This document shows, in pieces, positions 60,229 to 64,000 of a stretch of DNA of 64,000 bases (position 1 is the stretch's first letter; each line of letters begins with the position of its first letter). Under the pieces are notes generated by a model. It ran no database searches. It was not told the DNA's origin and saw only the letters and a list, made by a program, of their open reading frames with translations. Source of the DNA: Streptomyces sp. NBC_00459 (GTDB lineage: Bacteria > Actinomycetota > Actinomycetes > Streptomycetales > Streptomycetaceae); contig NZ_CP107903.1 in assembly GCF_036013955.1 (NCBI RefSeq), forward strand, positions 2,790,001-2,854,000, written 5' to 3'. The position numbers were made by a program, and so were the translations under genes.

Positions 60229-61326
60229 ATGTCGATGGTCGGCAGCCTGCGCAAAGTGGCCCGCCTGGCTCGGCGTGGGCGGCGGCGGGTGGACCTCAGT
60301 CACCCCGCCCGCTCACCGCTCGGCTCGACCGTCGTCAACTGCGTGATCTACCGGGACGGGGTTCGCCAGGAGACCGCCCCGACCGTCGAGGAGTCCGTCG
60401 CCCGCGTCCGCAAGCACAACCGCGGCTTCGTCTGGCTCGGACTCCACGAACCCTCCGAGACGGAGCTCACCCACGTCGCCGAACTGTTCGGACTGCACCC
60501 GCTCGCCGTCGAGAACGCCGTCCAGGCCCATCAGCGCCCCAAGGTGGAGCGGTACGGTGATGTCCTGTTCGCCGTGTTCAAGACGGTCTGCTATGTCGAG
60601 CACGACGAACTCACCGCGACCAGCGAGGTCGTCACCACCGGCGAGATCATGGTCTTCGCCGGCCCCGACTTCGTCGTCACCGTCCGACACGGCCGCCACG
60701 GCTCCCTCGGCCCCCTGCGCGAGGACCTGGAGTCCGACCCGGAGCAGCTCGGCAGGGGCCCGGCGGCGGTACTGCACGGCATCGCCGACCATGTCGTCGA
60801 CGACTACCTGCACGTCACGGACGCCGTCCAGGACGACATCGACCAGGTCGAGTCGGACGTCTTCTCCCCGCAGAGCCCGCGCACCGCCGACGCCGGCCGT
60901 ATCTACCAGCTCAAGCGCGAGCTGCTTGAGCTCAAGCGGGCCGTGGTCCCCCTCGGCCGCCCCCTCCAGCAGTTGGCCACCGAGCCGATGCCCTCCGTCG
61001 AGCCGTCGATACAGGCCTACTTCCGGGACGTGTCCGACCACCTCCTCCGCGCCACCGAGCAGATCCACGCCTACGACGCCCTGCTCGACTCGATCCTCCA
61101 GGCCCACCTCGCGCAGGTCACCGTCGGCCAGAACGAGGACATGCGGAAGATCACGGCGTGGGCGGCGATCGTCGCCGTACCGACGATGGTCTGCGGGATC
61201 TACGGCATGAACTTCGAGCACATGCCCGAACTGCACTGGCGCTTCGGCTACCCGCTCGTCCTCTCCGTCATCGGCACCGTCTGCTTCTTCGTCCACCGCG
61301 GTTTCAAACGCAACGGCTGGCTGTGA
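60229..61326 (+). CDS. corA: CorA-family magnesium/cobalt transporter
   Basis: 365 residues. The long N-terminal cytosolic domain has FVWLGLHEPSETEL and LHPLAVENAVQAHQRPKVER, then a long helix (ITAWAAIVAVPTMVCGIYG at its end). The CorA signature G-M-N is intact in YGMNFEHMPEL (about 325). The second transmembrane helix (PLVLSVIGTVCFFVHRGF) is followed by a basic tail. It forms pentameric Mg2+/Co2+ channels. GGAGAAGGAG upstream of ATG 60229 fixes the start. No partner genes adjoin. Confidence 0.92.
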   Translation: MSMVGSLRKVARLARRGRRRVDLSHPARSPLGSTVVNCVIYRDGVRQETAPTVEESVARVRKHNRGFVWLGLHEPSETELTHVAELFGLHPLAVENAVQAHQRPKVERYGDVLFAVFKTVCYVEHDELTATSEVVTTGEIMVFAGPDFVVTVRHGRHGSLGPLREDLESDPEQLGRGPAAVLHGIADHVVDDYLHVTDAVQDDIDQVESDVFSPQSPRTADAGRIYQLKRELLELKRAVVPLGRPLQQLATEPMPSVEPSIQAYFRDVSDHLLRATEQIHAYDALLDSILQAHLAQVTVGQNEDMRKITAWAAIVAVPTMVCGIYGMNFEHMPELHWRFGYPLVLSVIGTVCFFVHRGFKRNGWL

Positions 61327-61399
61327 ACGCGGCCCACTGCCCGCCCGTACCTTCTGTCGAGTCGTACGTCCGCCGTACCACCCGACCTGGAGCAGCGCA

Positions 61400-61891
61400 G
61401 TGTCCCAGCAGCAATCCCAGCGATCTTCGTTCCGCCGGGCCGTCGCACTCGCCGCGCTCCTGACGGCCGTCGCCCTTCCCCTGGCCACGGCCTGTACGGC
61501 GGGCTCGGACTCGGACACGGATACGAAGGCCGGGAAGAAGGCGTCGCCGTCCGCGTCGGAGTCCATGCCGCCCGCTCCCGTGGCCGCCGTGGTCGCGCCG
61601 GCCAAGGTCGAGGTGATCGCCAAGCTGACGGGCTGCGAGGTGACGATCCGTACCGACGCGGCCGAACTGCGCGAGGGTGTCTGTCACACCGCCGACGGCG
61701 ACTACCTGATCACGACGTTCCCCGAGGAGAAGTACAAGCTCACCTGGCTGGACAGCGCGGCCATCTACGGCGGCAAGTACCTGGTCGGCACCAGGTGGGT
61801 CATCAGCGCGCCCCCGAAGCTCCAGGAATCGCTGCGCCAGAAGGTCGGCGGCACGTTCGAGGACCTGAACGACCACGACGCCCAGAACTAG
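61400..61891 (+). CDS. Small hypothetical lipoprotein
   Basis: 163 residues with a lipoprotein signal (RRAVALAALLTAVALPLATA, Cys 32 in ATACTAG). An Asp/Lys/Ser-rich linker follows, then a compact domain of about 95 residues: KVEVIAKLTGCEVTIRTDAA, CHTADGDYLITTF, KYLVGTRWVISAPP. Two cysteines in the mature domain may pair. The GTG start has GGAG 7 bp upstream. Function unknown; small extracellular sensors of this size are common in Streptomyces. It is convergent with another lipoprotein gene. Confidence 0.75.
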   Translation: MSQQQSQRSSFRRAVALAALLTAVALPLATACTAGSDSDTDTKAGKKASPSASESMPPAPVAAVVAPAKVEVIAKLTGCEVTIRTDAAELREGVCHTADGDYLITTFPEEKYKLTWLDSAAIYGGKYLVGTRWVISAPPKLQESLRQKVGGTFEDLNDHDAQN

Positions 61892-61903
61892 GACCGGCCT
61901 GCG

Positions 61904-62422
61904 TCAGGACTGTCCCCCCGCGGGCGCCGGATCCGGCTCGTAGCCGCTGATGACGTACGACTGCTCGTCGTCGATCGCGTTCTCCTCCGGGTCCAGGGTG
62001 ATCCGTACGGGGTGCCCGTCGGGCGCGTACTCCGCTTCCGCCGTGTCCGCGCCATCGTGGTGGGCCCGTGCCAGCTGGTCCAACAGCCCGCCGATGGTGG
62101 GCACTTCCTCGGGTGCGCGCTGGACGGCGCCCCGCGCGCTCTCGTCGAGCCCGACCGCCTTGGCCACCTTCCCGTCCCGGACCGTCACCCGGAACGTGCC
62201 GATCAGGCTGCGCTCCCCCTCGCTCGACGTGAGCGTGTAGACGTACGAGGCGGGTTCCTCCCAGGACTCCGCGAACGACGAGAACGAGGAGGTGGGGGTG
62301 GGCGAGGACGCCGACGCGCCCTGCCCCGACACCGAGGCTCCGGAGTCCCCTTCGCAGCCGGCGAGCGTGCACACCAGCCCCGCGACCAGTACGACGGACG
62401 ACAGCAATCGGACCGAAGCCAT
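61904..62422 (-). CDS. DUF6174-type lipoprotein
   Basis: 172 residues. Lipobox LVCTLAGCEGD (Cys near 23), a Ser/Pro linker, then a DUF6174-like fold: EEPASYVYTLTSSEGERS, GTFRVTVRDGKVAKAVGLDE, PTIGGLLDQLARAHHDGADT, and VRITLDPEENAIDDEQSYVI. This domain pattern occurs in many bacterial exported proteins without a known role. It is a single gene convergent with the lipoprotein at 61400. Confidence 0.8.
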   Translation of the reverse strand: MASVRLLSSVVLVAGLVCTLAGCEGDSGASVSGQGASASSPTPTSSFSSFAESWEEPASYVYTLTSSEGERSLIGTFRVTVRDGKVAKAVGLDESARGAVQRAPEEVPTIGGLLDQLARAHHDGADTAEAEYAPDGHPVRITLDPEENAIDDEQSYVISGYEPDPAPAGGQS

Positions 62423-62535
62423 GGTGATCCCCCTGAACAGTGAACGAGTACCGACTGCGGACTACCGCTAACCGCTACGACGCGGCTTTGCCGGGAAACG
62501 TTCATCCGAGAGGTCGATCCGACAAGCGGAGGCTC

Positions 62536-63279
62536 TCAGGCCGCGCGGCCCCGCCCGTCGGCGGTCGGGTCCGTCGCCACCCCGGCGATCTGCGCGAGGA
62601 ACGCGTCGACGAGGTCGTACGCCCGCTGCCGTGACTCCTCGTGCCGGGCGCGGGTCTCCGCGAGCAGCCGGTCCGGGTCCTCGCCGTGCGCCCTGGCCTC
62701 GCGCCGGCCGGCGGCGTCCAGCCACTGGAGCAGTGTCTCCTCGTCGAGCTCGGGATGGAACTGCACCCCGAGCGCCCGTCCGGCCCGGAAGGCCTGCGGG
62801 CCGACCGCGCTGCGGGCCAGCTCGACCGCACCCGGCGGGACGGTGAACCGGTCGAAGTGCCACTGGAACCACGGCCCGGCCGGAATCAGCCCGGGTACGT
62901 CCGACTCGACGGCCGTCCAGCCGATCTCGTGCCGGGGAGCCGCCTCGACGCTCCCCCCGAGGGCGGTGGCGAGTGCCTGTGCCCCGAAGCAGATGCCGAG
63001 CACGGGCAGCTCGGCGGCGTGCGCGGTGCGCAGGAGCTCCAGTTCGCCGTCGATCCAGGGGGCGACCTTGGACCTGTCGTAGACCGACCAGGGCGCGCCG
63101 AGCAGCACGATCAGGTCGTAACCGGCCGGGTCGGGGAAGTCGAACCCGACGCCGGGGCTGTCGTGGCGCTCGGCCGGTACGACGGTCAACTCGTCGATTT
63201 CGTAGCCGAGTCGGGCGATGCGGTCGCCGACGGGACCGGACAGCGAGAGATGGTCGTGACGTATGACGAGGGCGCGCAC
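62536..63279 (-). CDS. Class-I glutamine amidotransferase-like protein
   Basis: 247 residues. The GATase triad is visible: nucleophile Cys in LPVLGICFGAQALATALGG (about 82), His and Glu in GVQFHPELDEETL (about 178-180). The oxyanion glycines are in LIVLLGAPWSVYD. Such proteins hydrolyse glutamine or related gamma-glutamyl compounds; no synthase partner is adjacent, so it may act on its own. GTG 63279 with GGAGAA upstream is preferred; the long reading to 63963 runs antisense to the MarR gene. It lies 47 bp downstream of marR and is probably co-transcribed. Confidence 0.88.
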   Translation of the reverse strand: MRALVIRHDHLSLSGPVGDRIARLGYEIDELTVVPAERHDSPGVGFDFPDPAGYDLIVLLGAPWSVYDRSKVAPWIDGELELLRTAHAAELPVLGICFGAQALATALGGSVEAAPRHEIGWTAVESDVPGLIPAGPWFQWHFDRFTVPPGAVELARSAVGPQAFRAGRALGVQFHPELDEETLLQWLDAAGRREARAHGEDPDRLLAETRARHEESRQRAYDLVDAFLAQIAGVATDPTADGRGRAA

Positions 63280-63326
63280 GGGGTTCTCCACTTCGTAAGC
63301 GACATGGCCGGGTCGAGGTCCGGGGA

Positions 63327-63923
63327 TCAGCTCTTGGGGCGCCGTCCGCTGCGGCGCGGAGCGGGTTCGGCGCCGTCGAGCAGTTCCAGCCGACGGTCCT
63401 CCCCGTGGGTCTCGACCTGGACGACGATCCTGCGCAGCGCGTCCGCGGTGGCCCGGCACTCCTCGGCGCTCAGAGGGGCGGCGACGAAGGCCTCCTCGGC
63501 GTTGAAGTCGGGGAACAGCGTCCGCATCAGCGTCTCGCCCTCGTCCGTGAGCCCGAGCAGCACCCGCCGTCCGTCCGAAGGGTGCTCGATACGCCGGACC
63601 AGCCCACGTGACTCCAGCGTCCGGGCCACTCCGGTGAGTGTCCCCTTGGAGATCCCGGCCTCCTCGGCGACGAGCCGTGTCTCGGTCTCCCCGGAGATCC
63701 AGACGACCCACAGCACGACGAACCCGGTCCAGGTGAGATCCACCCCGCGCAACACGGAGTTCTCGACATGCTGGCGCACGGCGGAGGCGGCCCGGTGGAT
63801 GTTCGCGACGACGGCCATCTGGTCGTGCTGGATCGAAATGTCCCCGAGCTTGGCCTTGACCAACTGCTCGGTCTCGACGATCGGTCGCTGCGTCACCGGC
63901 ACATCCCCATCCACCCCGTCCAT
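63327..63923 (-). CDS. MarR-family transcriptional regulator
   Basis: 198 residues. The MarR winged helix is clear: LTWTGFVVLWVVWISGETET, VAEEAGISKGTLTGVARTL, then ESRGLVRRIEHPSDGRRVLL and LTDEGETLMRTLFPDF. Helices for dimerisation lie at both ends, and the C-terminus is basic (PRRSGRRPKS). It probably represses itself and the downstream amidotransferase gene. ATG 63923 is used; GTG 63944 and TTG 63947 are in-frame alternatives. The upstream end of the window (63924-64000) has an AT-rich patch suitable for its promoter. Confidence 0.85.
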   Translation of the reverse strand: MDGVDGDVPVTQRPIVETEQLVKAKLGDISIQHDQMAVVANIHRAASAVRQHVENSVLRGVDLTWTGFVVLWVVWISGETETRLVAEEAGISKGTLTGVARTLESRGLVRRIEHPSDGRRVLLGLTDEGETLMRTLFPDFNAEEAFVAAPLSAEECRATADALRRIVVQVETHGEDRRLELLDGAEPAPRRSGRRPKS

Positions 63924-64000
63924 ACGCACATTCTCGTTCGGCACCAAATTGTACGGAGGACACGGAAGGCGCCCCGGCAGGCGCGGGGAACTGTGCGATC

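Noticed and set aside
1..64000. tRNA, rRNA and CRISPR arrays
   Set aside because: No cloverleaf-like or repeat-spacer pattern was noticed on reading either strand; a dedicated scan (tRNAscan, CRISPR finder) would be decisive.

Overview
This window is chromosomal DNA from a high-GC actinomycete, almost certainly Streptomyces. The coding sequence is GC-rich with frequent GTG starts. Many gene families are typical of that genus: an XRE/DUF5753-DUF397-RsbW-like triad, Tat-exported GH35 and DUF3500 proteins, a matB ligase very close to the S. coelicolor enzyme as I remember it, an Mbl-like gene and an FxSxx-COOH peptide locus. All assignments come from reading the sequence and from family knowledge; no database was searched.

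Layout. 0.35-8.9 kb: a sugar/sugar-acid operon on the + strand (enolase-superfamily acid-sugar dehydratase, zinc alcohol dehydrogenase, U32-like protein, ChvE/MmsA/MmsB transporter, aldose 1-epimerase). 9-15.4 kb: an aminotransferase with a long Met/Gln/Pro/Gly-rich tail, a secreted SH3-like protein, an AraC regulator, a DUF3500 protein and an MFS exporter divergent from an ArsR-like regulator across a palindromic operator. 16.6-19.5 kb: a less GC-rich insert with a TIR-domain protein, a tightly coupled Nudix hydrolase and a broken tyrosine recombinase. 19.6-21.4 kb: the developmental-type triad. 21.5-27.8 kb: exported proteins (lipoprotein, two Tat-type intradiol dioxygenases flanking a DUF4360 protein, a PGRP-type amidase). 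27.9-33 kb: an Rrf2 regulator, a GH35 beta-galactosidase and a GH51 arabinofuranosidase. 33.1-37.05 kb: a four-gene overlapping operon (XRE regulator, ImmA/IrrE-type HExxH protein, MAB_1171c-type membrane protein, FAD monooxygenase) behind two AACGATCGTT palindromes. 37.2-38.8 kb: a gluconolactonase and its IclR regulator, whose upstream region shares a 12-mer with the first operon. 39-45.8 kb: an ATP-grasp protein, a MerR-PP2C fusion, a patch of decayed genes that includes a malonate carrier (matC) relic, then matB and a fused acyl-CoA carboxyltransferase.

46-59 kb is the most system-like stretch: an Mbl-like protein, a GAF sensor-kinase-like protein, a SLOG-like protein convergent with a SLATT-like two-TM protein, then an FxSxx-COOH type RiPP locus. 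That locus has the fxsA precursor, an fxsB radical-SAM maturase with an apparently dead C-terminal extension, an AAC(3)-like acetyltransferase, TIR-like fxsC, and fxsT (ParA-like + TIR-like + NB-ARC + TPR). The precursor ends F-N-A-A-I where the family name predicts F-x-S-x-x. 59-64 kb holds ordinary genes: an alpha/beta hydrolase, a CorA transporter, two lipoproteins, a class-I glutamine amidotransferase and a MarR regulator.

The best candidates for under-described biology are the fxs locus with its SLOG/SLATT neighbours and variant core, the TIR-Nudix pair, the XRE-ImmA-MAB_1171c-FAD operon, the MerR-PP2C fusion and the prion-like aminotransferase tail.
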